Assembly: GCA_036346395.1 (NCBI GenBank)
Contig: CM070594.1
Location: 58,761,519-58,825,518 of the forward strand
Direction: 5' to 3'
Origin: Hsuehochloa calcarea
Lineage: Eukaryota; Streptophyta; Magnoliopsida; Poales; Poaceae
DNA length: 64,000 nt
Shown: positions 47,194-59,000 of the stretch, piece after piece
How positions within the stretch are numbered: the first letter of the stretch is position 1
Layout: each line of letters begins with the position of its first letter
The notes under the pieces: generated by a model
The model's input: the letters and a program-made list of their open reading frames with translations, nothing else
What the model was told of the DNA's origin: nothing
The model's database searches: none
Translations under genes and position numbers: made by a program

Positions 47194-47834
47194 TTATGTA
47201 TGCTCAAGTAAGCACACGCATACGACTTAGCTTTTGTAACCTAATGCTTGGCGATATCACCAAATCCAGACCAGGACCACCGAAGGTCGTTAAGAAAGTC
47301 TTGCGTTATATGCAAGCTACTAAGCATCTCATGCTCACATATAAGCATACCGATAACCTTGAAGTTGTTGGTTATTCAGATTTGATTTTGCGGGATGTGT
47401 TGATACTAAGAAATCCACGCCAGTTATATCTTCACACTCACGGAGGAGCTATCTCGTGGAAAGCTCCAAACAAACCCTTACGGCATCTTCAACGATGCAA
47501 GTGAGTTTGTGGCATGTTATGAGACTATGGGCGTGTGTGTATGGCTTAAGAACTTTATTCCGGTCTTAGAGTGGTTGTAAAGATTTCTAAACCACTCACC
47601 TTATATCGCGATAACGAACCCGCAGTCTTTTATGCGAGTAACAACAAGTCAAGTGGTGCTGCCAAACAAATTGACATTAAGTATCATGTTGTGAAAGATA
47701 GAATCCAGGATCAAACCATTAGTATCAAGCATATTAGTACTAAGTCAATGCTTGCGGATCCGCTTACCAAAGGCTTACCACCCAATATATTTCGTGATCA
47801 TGTTGCCGGCATGGGTTTATTGGAAAGCCTCTGA
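47194..47834 (+). pseudogene. Copia RT end and RNase H
   Basis: Resumes directly after the solo LTR: 'MYAQVSTRI', 'VLRYMQATKHLMLTYKHTDN', 'LEVVGYSD', then (47571-47834) 'YRDNEPAVFYASNNKSSGAA', 'KQIDIKYHVVKDRIQD', 'ISTKSMLADPLTKGLPPNIF'. The region 47400-47560 is frameshifted. Confidence 0.93.
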
Positions 47835-48015
47835 TTCTGGATAAAGGACCTTAAAACGAACCAACTCCCATTAAGCATTATGAATATCCATTTTTTAAAT
47901 GTAATAGTACACTATAGGTACTGAGGTTGTATGGCACTTCATTGGCCATGCCACACATTACCTTGGTATGCTGTTTTTTCATTTGAGGATGGACTTATGT
48001 TGTTAGCCTTACGAT

Positions 48016-48027
48016 CAAAGGGGAGAA
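48016..48027 (+). other. Copia polypurine tract
   Basis: 'caaaggggagaa' directly before 3' LTR start TGTTAG. Confidence 0.85.
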
Positions 48028-48475
48028 TGTTAGATTGATCTCGGTTAACAGCCGAGACCGAGTCTCACGGGGCAAAGCCCACCATCGCGCCCTGATCGGG
48101 GGCGGTTCCAACTGCCTTTTGGTTATGGTCCCGGTCTCCTCTAGCGCTAAATAAAAGAAGGGATACGGCTGGGTTTTGCTTAAGGATTCAAAACCTAAGA
48201 ACGTCCCTACATACGCCCGATTGATAACGCACCGAGGAGAACGAAGGCCGCACCGTCGGCATCACCGTGGACGCCGCTCTCCACTCACGACATTCGCGAC
48301 TCAAGCCGAGGTCCCGCGCTCGATCCGCGCCGACCTCGATCGTCGGCGACCAACCCTCGATCCGATGGCTTCACCAGGATCGGGTACGCACTTTTGATTC
48401 CGCACTAATGTTTTTTGGTTAGGTGTTCTTTTATGAACTAGGGTTCATGTTTTTAGATTAGATCTTTGCCTAACA
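48028..48475 (+). repeat. Copia 3' LTR
   Basis: Starts TGTTAGATTGATCTCGG after the PPT and ends GCCTAACA before TSD CACTG. See the 5' LTR for the comparison. Confidence 0.95.
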
Positions 48476-48480
48476 CACTG

Positions 48481-49943
48481 ACGCTAGCCACCATGTTTCG
48501 CAGCCGGTCTGAATCTCAAGAAGTCTAACCAAGGTTAGGGGGCTGGTTGGAAACACTACACCTGACCCAATTACTACGTGCAAAAGATTTGCCTCTTGCA
48601 TTATCTAAAAAATGTAAGATCGCCACGGAGACCGGAGGAGCGGACTCAGGGTAGAGAGGAGGAGCCTGGCAGGGAAGAAAATCTGACGCGAGAGCCCCAC
48701 GTAAGGCCCGGTTAGAATTTATGGGCTTAACCTTTATAATATTATAAATAAGTCTAGATAAAATTTTAAAAATCCATTCATGCATGGTGGAAGGGAAGAA
48801 GTTTAGTACCATATTGATAGTGTAGGTGGGAGGGGACCAGAAATATAAGATGGAATTGATCTTACCTAGTTGAAGCAAGCGAAAGAAGAATACGCTCGGC
48901 TTGCCTCGCCACGCCCTCGTCCACACGCGACGTACGTGTGAATAGTCCGATGATTTCGTGTCCGATTGGTTGTGGAGGTGATGCTTCTTTTTGCACCTCA
49001 AAACCATTCATACGAATTAGAAAATGAAAGTTTGAATTACACTGTTTCAATGAGGCTTTTATGGCACACATTAATTGCGTTTAAAATAGAGTAATGACGA
49101 CAGTTTCTTTTGCTGGTTATTGGCTCTATATGAGGGAGATGAGTCTCCTCTCAGAAACAGAACTGAGAGAGATCAGTGCCAAATTGTTCCCCTATTTCTC
49201 TGTGATGCATAACGTTGGCTACTCCATCCCTTCTTTCGTGTGCACCGACGTGGGGAGAGCAGTGTCTCCGAAGCCGACATCCCTCGTGATTTTGCACGGG
49301 TTGGAACGAATCAGGTTTTTGAGAAGCGTTCGCATGACTGCTCATGGCTTCCTTCATCATCCGCTCGTATCGACTTTTTCGCATCGGACTCTACCACGAC
49401 CTTTGCTGGAGCGATTCTCTGTAAGTAGCGGTGATATCATTTTATATGGTCAGGCCTTGCTTCCTAGAAATAAATCATGAGATGATGTTGATGTCTACTT
49501 CTGTTAGTAGTATTCTTGTTCTAAGCTTTGCTTTGTTAGCTCATATATATGAGATAGAAATATTTAAGTTGATGATCATACTACTGCTCATAGTTCCAAA
49601 TATGCCTAGTTTATATGATGTTGTTGATTCAATTACTGTTTAAAGAATTATAATAATCACAAAAGTGTGTATATACCTAACATGCCCCTCCCTAGCAAAT
49701 TTCCTCCTAACTGATTGTGTTACCTCTACTACTATTAGGCCTTAGCCCCATAAGGATATGATCCTAAGGCACCCAACAAAATATATTACTAGTCTTCTCA
49801 TTTGTAGAGGACTTCTTCGATTATGTAATCAATGCACTCGCTTATCGGTTAATATTTTTGATAATTGTTAATGGTACTAGGTGGTGCATGTATTAATCCT
49901 ATGCACATTTGTCGGTTAAAGGAAATCACTGATGTTAACCTCA
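48481..49943. other. Unassigned segment
   Basis: Right flank of the copia target site. The minus-strand frames at 48525-49071 and plus-strand frame 49094-49480 match nothing I know. 48700-48960 ('gggcttaacctttataatat', 'gaagcaagcgaaagaa') has the look of a repetitive grass family. A direct repeat 'tttgtagaggacttcttcga' occurs at 49801 and 49944, the second copy being the last codons of the truncated Tat integrase. Confidence 0.4.
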
Positions 49944-52000
49944 TTTGTAGAGGACTTCTTCGACAAAAATATATTTTTTAGCTTTACGGGATAAACGATC
50001 AGCCTCAAAATCGTCATTGGGTACAGAACCCTTCTGAAGATACTCGTAGATAGCATTCATCCAAGTATCATCGTATTCTATGAAAACTTTCTCAATAGGA
50101 GATGTGTCTGGTGTTTCGACCAGGGACAGCTTCTGAAGCTATTCCAAGAAGACTCCTTGTGGTATTTGTGATCGGGAAGAAGCTATTCAAGCTAACTGGT
50201 CAGCGAAAAAAATTATCCTTTCGAGGGATATATCATACATTGAAACTGAAGAAATGCTTTGCAAGCTTCCTTACTTTCGATAAGTACTGAGACATGGTCG
50301 GAATAGATCATTGATACTATTTTCTGGACTGATTCACAATCAGTTGAGAGTCTCCTCTCACTAGTAGTTATCGAATGCTGAGCGCTTTCGCTGCTCGTAT
50401 GCCAGCCAATAAACCTTCATATTCTGCCACATTGCTAGTAGCAGGAAAGTTTAATTCAATAGCATATTTTAATATTTTTCTTGTAGGAGATACTAAGACC
50501 ATCCCAGCCCCTGAGCCACTTAGCTTAAGTGACCTATTAAAGTACATTGTTCACTGGTCGTAGGATTCATACTGGGGTCCCTGAACAGGTTCACGATTCG
50601 TCCATTCGGCGACAAAGTCTGCCAAGATCTGGGATTTAATGGCTGTTTGGGACACGAAATGGAGGTCGAACTCCCCAAGTTCAATCGATCATTTTGCCAT
50701 GTGTCCCGCTGCTTCCCTGTTCTGGAGGACATCTCCTAAGGAAAACTCAGCAGGCATGAAGTTTCCTCGAGGACATCAGGAGGGCATATAGAAGTTTTTG
50801 GACCTGAGGGTAGCGCTCCATAGACCAATGTAAAACTTCACTAATATAGTAAATTGGTCATTGAATGTTTTCACCTTCGGCGACCAGTATTGCACTAATT
50901 GTTTGTGACGTAGCAGCTAGATACGTTAAGAGTGTTTCTTCTGGTTTAGGAGAAATCATAATCGGGACACTTGTAAGATATCTCTTAACATCCTCGAATG
51001 ATTTATTTTCCTGCTGTGACCATTCGAAACCCTCGTGTTTCCTCAAAAGTTTAAAGAAATGAAGTCATTTTTCTCCCAGCTGTGCGATGAAACGCTTAAA
51101 GCCGTCATACAACCTGTGAGTTTCTGGACTTCTTTCTTTGTGGTTAGAGAGCGCAGGTGGTCAGTGGCACTTATCTTTTCAGGATTTGCTTCGATTCCTT
51201 GTGCAGAGATAAGGAATCCACACAATTTTCCTTAAGAGATTTCGAACACATACTTCTCAATATTGAGTTCCAACTGGCGTTTCCTGTGGTTGTTGAATAT
51301 TTTCTGCAGGTCAGAAATATGACTAAGACGATGTGTGCTTTTTACGACCAGGTCATTAACATAGACTTCGAAATTTTATCCAAGTTGAGGAAGGAAGATC
51401 TTTTGCATCAAGCGTTAAAAGGAAGCACCAACATTTTTTAAACCAAATGACATTTTGACATAGCAAAATATTCCAAATGGTGTAATAAATTATTTTTTTT
51501 CTTCATCGTCTAAACACATACTCATCGTATGATAACCAGAGTATGTATCTAGGAAACTTAATATTTCACAACAGTAGTGAATTCAACAAACTGATTGATA
51601 TGAGGAATGGGGAAATCATCCTTGGGACAATCTTTATATAGATCAGTAAAGTCTACACACATATGTCATTTACCATTAGACTTCCTAACCATCACAAGGT
51701 TAGCCAACCACTCCGGGTGGCCAACCACTCTTATGAAACGTGCCTTAAGTAGCTTGCCCAATTATGATCTAATAGCATCTCGTCGATCAGGTATAAATCT
51801 CTGTAATTTTTGTTTTATGGGCTTCTTGTTAGGCTGTAGACCTAGCATGTGCTCGATCACCTTCCTGGAGACTCCGGGCATATCGGATGCTTGCCATGCA
51901 AAGACATATGCATTTGCTCAGAGGAAGGTGACGAGAGCGTCTTCCTATTCGAGGTCGAGTCAACACCCAAATATGCAAATCTGGACCCTTTGTTTATAAT
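49944..52000 (-). pseudogene. Tat pol: RT, RNase H, integrase start
   Basis: On the minus strand: 'AWQASDMPGVSRKVIEHMLG' (about 51840-51900), 'PEWLANLVMVRKSNGKWHMC', 'VDFTDL' (51640-51720), catalytic region E-V-Y-V-N-D-L-V-V-K-S at about 51340-51370 (YVND, family YVDD; AAT for GAT at 51352-51363), 'GFLISAQGIEANPEKISAT' (51160-51220), 'FEDVKRYLTSVPIM' and 'LLTYLAATSQTISAILVAEG' (50870-51000), RNase H remnants to about 50380, and the integrase N-terminal lead 'WMNAIYEYLQKGSVPNDD' near 50000-50070. Ends at 49944; the rest of integrase is gone. Confidence 0.9.
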
Positions 52001-52004
52001 GCAC

Positions 52005-55000
52005 TAGTCTAAGATCATACTAGTGCACACAGTGTCAACATAGATTAATATCATTCCACACAAGACAAATATAAGCATAAACGACTAATTTGATTAATAG
52101 TTTATATTTATTAAGCCACATAGGGCTGACACTTAATAAAGAGACAGCAGCAAAATGAAAGCAACTCCAGCGAAAACTCATCGACTTGCCACAAGCAACC
52201 GACTGGAATCATGACCTAGCGATCACCATTCTCGTATAGCTCCTTATCAAACGTAGGTGAAAATTCCTCCACTTTAATTGAATGATTGCAGCAAGAATAA
52301 GTACTCCGAGTACTCAACAAGTTGTACCACAAAATGCAATTATAGATTATGACTTATTCCTAAGGAAATGACTTCTGTGGTTATTTTGCAAAAAATACAA
52401 TATTTGCAATTGAATACAAGTAATAGGTTGAAAACGTAATTCAAAACAAATAAACAATAATAGTTTAACAAATTTTTTCACAAAGACAATAAGCCTAATC
52501 AGTTTCTTTCACACAGTTGCATAAATGTCCCCACACAGCTGTCTCTCCCAAATGTTTTATGAAAATCTACCCCTCGTGTGAAATCTCCAAGCATGTCCAT
52601 AACCGCAGACACACCTATTTGAATATATTAATTAATACTCTGCAGAGGTAGTACACTTTACCCACACGATATAACCAATGTAGCTAGCACCAATAATAAC
52701 AAAACCTTTCCGAAACTTCACTTTGACAATTGACCCTCCCAATATGTTTTACCATCGTACCAACCCTGCCACAACGTTTTGATACGACGCACACCGTGGA
52801 CCTAAAAATGGCGAATAGCTCATAAATGTGACCCTCTACAGTGGTACACATATCCACCATGGCACACAGTCTATCCTACATGCCTAAGTAGTCAGTGCCA
52901 AGATTCCTTAGCTTACTAAGTTAGGTTTGTCTCATACTATGCATGTGGTCGTACAGTATGGCTCAATTCAATAACACACAAAGTTAAGTCCTTAATTGAC
53001 CAAGGCGAGACTGCCAATTTCTATCTACATTACCAAGATTTTTTATTTTTCATGTCCACAGTTCCACCATATCACACAGTTCCGTCCACCCATCTCAGTC
53101 TAAATCTTTTCCCACTCTATTGGTTAAGTGCAACACATGTCATCAACGAGTAACAACATACTGCACACAGTGTTACACAATTTCCACAAATACTTAGTTA
53201 AGTTTATATTTTCAACTCAAATGATAGCAATGACTCATTGCATGGCTAAGCAGACTATTCGTATCTAACCAACACATGTTGGTGCTATGAGAGTATCAAC
53301 CAGTAATTAACCAATTTATGGTGACAAAAGAACACGGTAATACAATAAGCAAAGTGGATATAATCAATTAGGTATATAACTAATCCTAAAATATTTAAAT
53401 AAATACTTAAAATAAAATACAATAATTTAAATCAATGTAATTTTGGAAAACTCGGTTCAACATGGTCAAAGGTACAACTTGCCTTGGAACAAGTCTTGGT
53501 ACTGGTTTTGAGCTTGATCAACTCCTCCTTCCTCAAAAGTTCCAAAAATATCAACGTCTACTCGTAAACGAAAGCAAATATCCAAATAAATATAATGACA
53601 GAGAGATAAATAAACTCTAAAAAAAATCTCAAGAAGGTAGAGCTTGAATTTAGAAATTTGAATGGGTTCAATTGGAGTTCGTATGGGGAAGAATAGACTT
53701 CGAAATATTTAAATCTAAGAAAAAAAAGATATTACTATTTTGAATTTTTAGAATTTCTTTCTAAAGGAAATTCTGAAATATTGCATTATATGACGTCAGC
53801 AATGATTTCATAATTAAAATAAAAAGTGGAAAAATAGAAACAGAGGGTGACATGTGGGACCCTAGGTCTATGGACCAAGTCCATGGATCTTGTCTACTGG
53901 TCTATGGCTCACGGGCCCATGCCACTGTAGTTCTGATAGGTGGGTCCATATGGCAGTGGGTAGGCTAACGGTAGACTAGGTTTAACTAGCTTTGGATCTG
54001 GGATTTGGGTAGGGGTGGCACGCTGGTGGCTGACTCGGCTGACACGTAAGCAAAGGAGCACAGGTGGTGATGATATGGTAGATACATGGCATCCATGTTA
54101 GCTCGACAGCGGTGGAAGCTCGGGTTCCGATGGTCGTTGGCCATTGCGGCCTCAACCGAGCGAACGGAGGGGTGCCTCGGGTAGCTGATGCGATGGGGAT
54201 CATGATAGTGTGCTTACGAGGGTGAGGGGATGACGGAGCTGACCGGCGGCGAGGTTGAAGTGGTGGATGAGATTCGGGCTCGACATGATTGACACTCTGG
54301 TGATGCATCGACGACGTGAAGGTGACAGGGACGTAGATCTAGGTCCTGCAAACTCAACGGTGGCGACAACGTAGCTCCAGGTGCCCTGACGGCAAAGGAA
54401 GACCATGTCAAAGCTTGCGGCGGTGGCATCCTTCCCTGAGCGATTACGGCGAGTAGGGTTAGGCTCTTAGGCTGCGGCTGCATGTTCTGAGGTATGGAAG
54501 CTGATGGCTACCTTCCCCTTTATACTCGGGCAGCTGGGAGAGACCCAAACACACACGTCGAGGAAGACTTGCCATGGAGGAGTCCAAGCCTTCCCCGACT
54601 CGGAGACGATGAACAATACACTATGGCACCCACATGGCAGTGGCAGGGGCTCAGGTGAGTCTGAGTCGGAAACGACTTCAGAGAGACTGATGTGTAGGCA
54701 CGCGAGCGTGAGCAGGAGAGAGAGATATGGGCTGTGGGCTAGAAATCAAAATAGGGTTGGATCGGGGTTAGGAAATTTAGCCCGTTGGATTTTCCTGAGA
54801 TTTAAATAGGTTTTGTATTTTAGAAACAATAGTAAATTCAAATGGCAAATTAAAAATAACAAATGAACTCAGAAGAAATCCAAAAAAAACTGGAAACTAT
54901 TTCCAAGTACAGAGGACTCAAATAAAATAGTTTTGGAATTAGTGAATGTTCAGATTAGTCACATTAAATTGTTTCGATATTTGAAAGTTCATTTAAGCTT

Positions 55001-55087
55001 TATTAATTCCAAATAAAATTTGGTGAATTTTCTAAGAGACTAAACTACTCAAAAGGATTTTGAAAGTCAGAAAATTGGGATGTTATA
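52005..55087 (-). repeat. Solo LTR (~3.1 kb) inserted in Tat gag-pol
   Basis: Tat protease sequence stops at about 55088 and Tat pol resumes at about 52000, so the 3.08 kb between them is an insertion. The right border reads 'gggatgttata' (minus strand TATAACATCCC, probably a mutated TGTAACATCCC). Internally it parallels the Tekay LTRs: 'ccataaccgcagacac' with 'ctctgcagaggtagtacac' (52597-52660), 'ataaacaaactc'-type sequence before a GC-rich leader, and a TATA box. No coding domains inside. The left border and TSD could not be fixed exactly. Confidence 0.72.
54519..54524 (-). promoter_or_regulatory. TATA box of the ~3.1-kb solo LTR
   Basis: 'cctttatactcggg' (minus strand GTATAAAGG), at the same relative place as the TATA boxes of the other large LTRs, at the edge of the GC-rich leader. 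Confidence 0.5.
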
Positions 55088-55670
55088 GAGAGCGATCCCA
55101 ATGCGAACTGTCTTCGAAGGCTCCATTATATTCACTAGAACTTCTTTTATTTGGTCGTTCAGCTTTGGGGCAACTTTAAACTTCGGCTGCTTGGTTGAAG
55201 GATCCACTTTGCCTGATTCTCGAGTTGGTATTTGGCCAACTATCTCATGGGACTTGCGGTCGCATGAAAGCGTCATCTTTTTATCACAACGGACTGTGAT
55301 TACACCTTTGGGACCATGCATCTCAAGACATTGATAACTATAATGAGCAGTCATTAGGAATCGTGCCAGAGTTGGTCGGCCAAGAATAGCATTATATACC
55401 ATGTCGAAATCGACCACATCAAAAGAGGGTTTCTACATCTTGAAATTGTTTGGTGGCCCAAATGTAACAGGAACAGAAACTTGACCAACAGGTTTGGCCG
55501 AAGACCCTAGTACGATTCCATGAAATGACTGCCGTACATGCTTCATCTTTGTGCTGGGAACTTGTATCTCGTCCAGGGCACTCGTAAAGAGTATGTTTAA
55601 TGAACTTCCATCATCAACTAACACGCGATTGACTCGATAGTTATTGATGGTGGGCTCGACCACGATCGAA
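55088..55670 (-). pseudogene. Tat retropepsin region
   Basis: 'INNYRVNRVLVDDGSSLNIL' holds the active-site D-D-G-S-S (usual D-x-G-S-S), followed by 'LGSSAKPVGQVSVPVTFG'. A TAG stop near 55433-55435 separates this from 'VDFDMVYNAILGRPTLARFL' and 'HYSYQCLEMHGPKGVITVRC', the conserved C-terminal part with AILGRP. Cut at 55088 by the solo LTR, within 'VRIGIAL'. Confidence 0.88.
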
Positions 55671-55929
55671 AAACGACCAGGTCAAGTAGAAGCAATCGAA
55701 CAGTCACCTTTCTCAAAAGACTCAATGATTTTTGACCACTTTGGTGCTTTATTGACAAGAGGAGGGTCGAAGGAATTTACCTCACGTTCGACGGTTTTGA
55801 GTTGTCGTTTCGATTCGTATGCTAAAGATCTCCATAGATGTAATCGATGGTGTCTTATGGATCTTAAAATGGTGTATCCTTGTCGTCATCCGACTATTTT
55901 TGACCACTCGTTTGCTCCACCTCTTCAAG

Positions 55930-58140
55930 TGTAGGAAGCGGTCCTTTACCGGAGTAATACTCCTCGAGTTTTTGTTGAAAAACTTAGTAGTTGCGAAGGT
56001 TGTGTCCTTTTTTGTAGAAAAGACACCACCTAGGCTTGTCATTTTTTCGTTCGGGGTGTTTACCTTTGCTCCGATCGGGGTATGGTTTGGAACTCTCAGG
56101 CTCCTTGTCGCTCATGGCTAAGACCTCCTTAGAGCTTTTGACTTGAGGCTTTTGACATTATGTCTTGCTCTTGGATTTCTCAGTCTTTTATCCTTCTTCT
56201 TGCTACCATCGCCCACACCTCGAGTGTCCTTATCGTCATGGTCAATCGTGCGATTCCACTCAACCACTTCTGCAGCAGTTGCATAACGGTTGACCATTTC
56301 AAAGAGTTCGAGAACGGTAGCTGTAGGATTTAAAGTGATATTCTCTGTGATCCTTCGATTGCAGACTCCCTACTTGAATGCTCTGATGACAAAAGAGTCA
56401 GATTCTTCAGGAATTGAGTTGCGAACCTGACTGAAACGACTGATAAATTGGCGCAAGTCTCATGAGAATCCTGTCGCATTCTGAGCAGGTCGTCCTCCTT
56501 TCCTGGGCGGTTGTAAGTGCTCTGGAAATTGGCTAGTACTAGGTCGCAGAGGTACTGTCATGAATAGATCTACTCATGTGCCTGATTTAACAGTCATAAC
56601 CGAGCAGATCCTTCGAGCACAGTAGGAAGGTAATTGGGCATAACATGCTCTCCTCCTGCTACTGCTCGAATAGCGGTGGTATAGATTTGAAGAAACTTGA
56701 TGGGATTTTGTAACCCATCAAACTTCGCGATGTTCGCTGGTCGGAACCGGGGCGGCCAACGGATTGCTAGTAGGTCAGGCGGAATGCCTGACATCTGGTA
56801 ATAATATCATAGCACCTTGTTTGAGGGAAAGAATGGTTAATATCACCAGGCGATTGTACTCGATGATACCCAGTGGTAAGAGGGCTGATCTATCATAGAT
56901 TTCAGTCCTACGAGGGTAATACTCCTCGTGCTCCATCTGCTGGTGCAGATTTCTTAGAAGAAGTGGTGAACAACCAATTCCTCTAGGAGTTTGTCGATCA
57001 CCAGTTGTTCGTGGGACTCTTCTCCGACTAGGGTCGTTGTTAGGAGATCGGCCAGACCTATTGTCTTGTCGTTCTCCATGAGAAGAGTCATCCGAACGAC
57101 TAGCGTTCGATGGAGTTGTCCTAATGCAACTACCAATACAGTGTTGTCTAGTTCTCTTGAGCCTGACCATTGTGCCCCGAAGTCTTCGTGCAATCTCTTG
57201 AGTAAACAGGTGTTACAGGTCGTAACTTGGCGCTTGTCCAAGCTTTTGAGTCGGGTTTTCGATCAGGTCATTGATTTCTTGAAGTTCTTGAGCTCCTCTG
57301 ACTGGTATTGAATGCACACAGGAGGACCTCTAGGTAGCAATTCTTCTTCTCCTAATGGTTTCAGGATCATCAAAGTTTGAGTCAATCGTAGCTTGTCTCA
57401 ACGGAGAGCGATCATTTCTAGGATTTTGGCGACGCTCAAGAATGTGGAGATCCCAATAGTCACTAGAGGCGTTCTCACCATTACTACGAGAGCCCAAAGC
57501 GGGTGTGCGATGGGAAGCAATCCCAGTCCTACTTTTGGAGAGACATTAGGATCTGAAGAGAGGACAAAGACCTCCTGCGTGCTATTATTTCCACTTGCGT
57601 CTTAGTCCTCCTAACTCAAGGAGTATTTGAAAGACAACGTCTCGCAACTTGGAGCAATCCCCTCTAGGAAGGGGAATTCTGGGTTATAACTGTCTCCGAA
57701 TGAAGGTGAGTCCTATGGGGGTATGGTCGAATCCGCAGGTGAAGCAGGCTCAAAAATGCACCTCGTGGGGGTAATCGAAGGGTGGCGGTTATCATGTGTT
57801 GATTGAGTCCCGGAATCATGGATTCTAGGACCTGTTGTGTTAGATCAGACGACCTCAGACGGGCTTGAACATTTGGAGGGGGGACCCTCGCTGTGCTCTG
57901 CACTCGCCGTGGCGTGATCCTGATCTTGGTCAGATGGACCCTTGCCCTTTGAGGAGTCTGGTTCCTCATCTGGACGTAATATCGTGGGGGAGAGAGCTCC
58001 ATCATCAACCTTGTCTGTAGCATGGTCTCCTGGATTTGGTGAAAGGTCCCTATAAATGGTGTTGCCATCGAACGAAATGATGCTCTATTCATACTCGTTG
58101 CAGACATCCATGTTAAGTTCTGCGTAGTCTGTCAAATCAA
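55930..58140 (-). pseudogene. Tat Gag
   Basis: From about 58120 leftward: an acidic start ('DYAELNMDVCNEYE' in one frame), a Pro/Arg-rich linker (57664-58107), an Arg/Ser-rich part (56775-57311), then the capsid: 'PPRFRPANIAKFDGLQNPIK', 'FLQIYTTAIRAVAGGEHVMP', 'NYLPTVLEGSARL' (56594-56760), further capsid remnants to 56300, and a degenerate zinc finger with 'YKKGHN' near 55995. Several frames. Confidence 0.85.
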
Positions 58141-58232
58141 ATCAATTCTCCACATTCTACTCTCCTACCATGAAAGCATCAGAGTAGAAAAATGAAGAAA
58201 ATTTATCGAATAGGAAAGGATAAATCGGAAGC

Positions 58233-58250
58233 TCCCCACGGACGGCGCCA
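58233..58250 (-). other. Tat PBS
   Basis: Minus strand TGGCGCCGTCCGTGGGGA, the Tat-type primer site, adjacent to the 5' LTR end. Confidence 0.9.
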
Positions 58251-59000
58251 ACTATCGATAGTTTAGTATCGATCTTATAAATGAATAGTGGAGCGAAACC
58301 ACACAGAAAAGAACACTGAAATTTTTATACAGGTCCAGACATTCTCTTGAAAGAATAATAATCTTACTCTTGTGTTTTCTATATTGATTGTGTATACAAC
58401 AAGAATGGGTCACTAAAGCTATGGCTTAATCTTCTTGTCTCTCACTTCTCGTCTGTTCCTTTCTTTCTCTGTTCACCGACTTTCTCCTCATATAGCGCAT
58501 GAAGGGGTGGCAGTTGTCTCCGCCAAGAGGCACCTTGTCGTTTGATGCAATACACATATTTAAGGGTAGTTATTATCATAGACGTATCCCCCACGTCACC
58601 TTGTGGTTATGTTAGAGAGAGAGGTTTAATACGTCCAGCTATCTCAGGAATAACGACACATATTAACTGTTGCGTGTATTAAACACATCACATAAATGTC
58701 CTTGGTCGATTGGGACCACATGTCTGTAGACTTTATCAGCTATAGGGTGGTCGTAGATGACCTAGTCGTAGAAAGACTTACGATCATAAGGTAATTGTAG
58801 TAGGACTTACGATCAATAGGTGGTCATAGAAGAACTTTCGACCATATAGGGTGGCCGTAAAATAGCTTACAACCACTAAGTGCTTATGATCTCCCTCATT
58901 GTTAATATTGAGGGGTACATTTGAAGGTTATATAAAATACATTGTTATCTATAAATGTTATAGATAAATAACTTAATTAATTAATATTAGATCCTCGTCA
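58251..59000 (-). repeat. Tat 5' LTR
   Basis: Minus strand begins TGACGAGGATCTAATA at 59000 and ends ...CTATCGATAGT next to the PBS. TATA-like CTATATGAGG near 58489-58498. Same arrangement as the LTR at 27019-27761 but diverged, so probably a related family and not a recent pair. Confidence 0.78.
58745..58885. repeat. ~30-bp degenerate repeats in Tat U3
   Basis: Four units of the form 'cttacgatcatatagg' + 'tggtcgtaga' start at about 58778, 58812, 58841 and 58873. They lie upstream of the TATA box on the minus strand, the position of an enhancer block. Confidence 0.65.

Larger units (their letters stand above)
39982..48475 (+). mobile_element. Copia retrotransposon, 8.5 kb, interrupted by a solo LTR
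   Basis: Flanked by a perfect TSD CACTG (39977-39981 and 48476-48480). LTRs 455 and 448 bp, TGTTAGATTGATCTCGG to GCCTAACA. PBS, long leader, gag, protease, integrase, RT, RNase H and PPT are in the order of Ty1/copia. Without the inserted LTR (45006-47193) and its TSD copy the element is about 6.3 kb. All domains are present but cut into many frames. Confidence 0.95.

Noticed and set aside
51925..52010. 'gagagcg' at 51931 as the left TSD of the ~3.1-kb solo LTR (right flank has gagagcg)
   Set aside because: Tat coding continues past this point to about 52000, and no TG-type LTR end follows it, so the match is probably chance.
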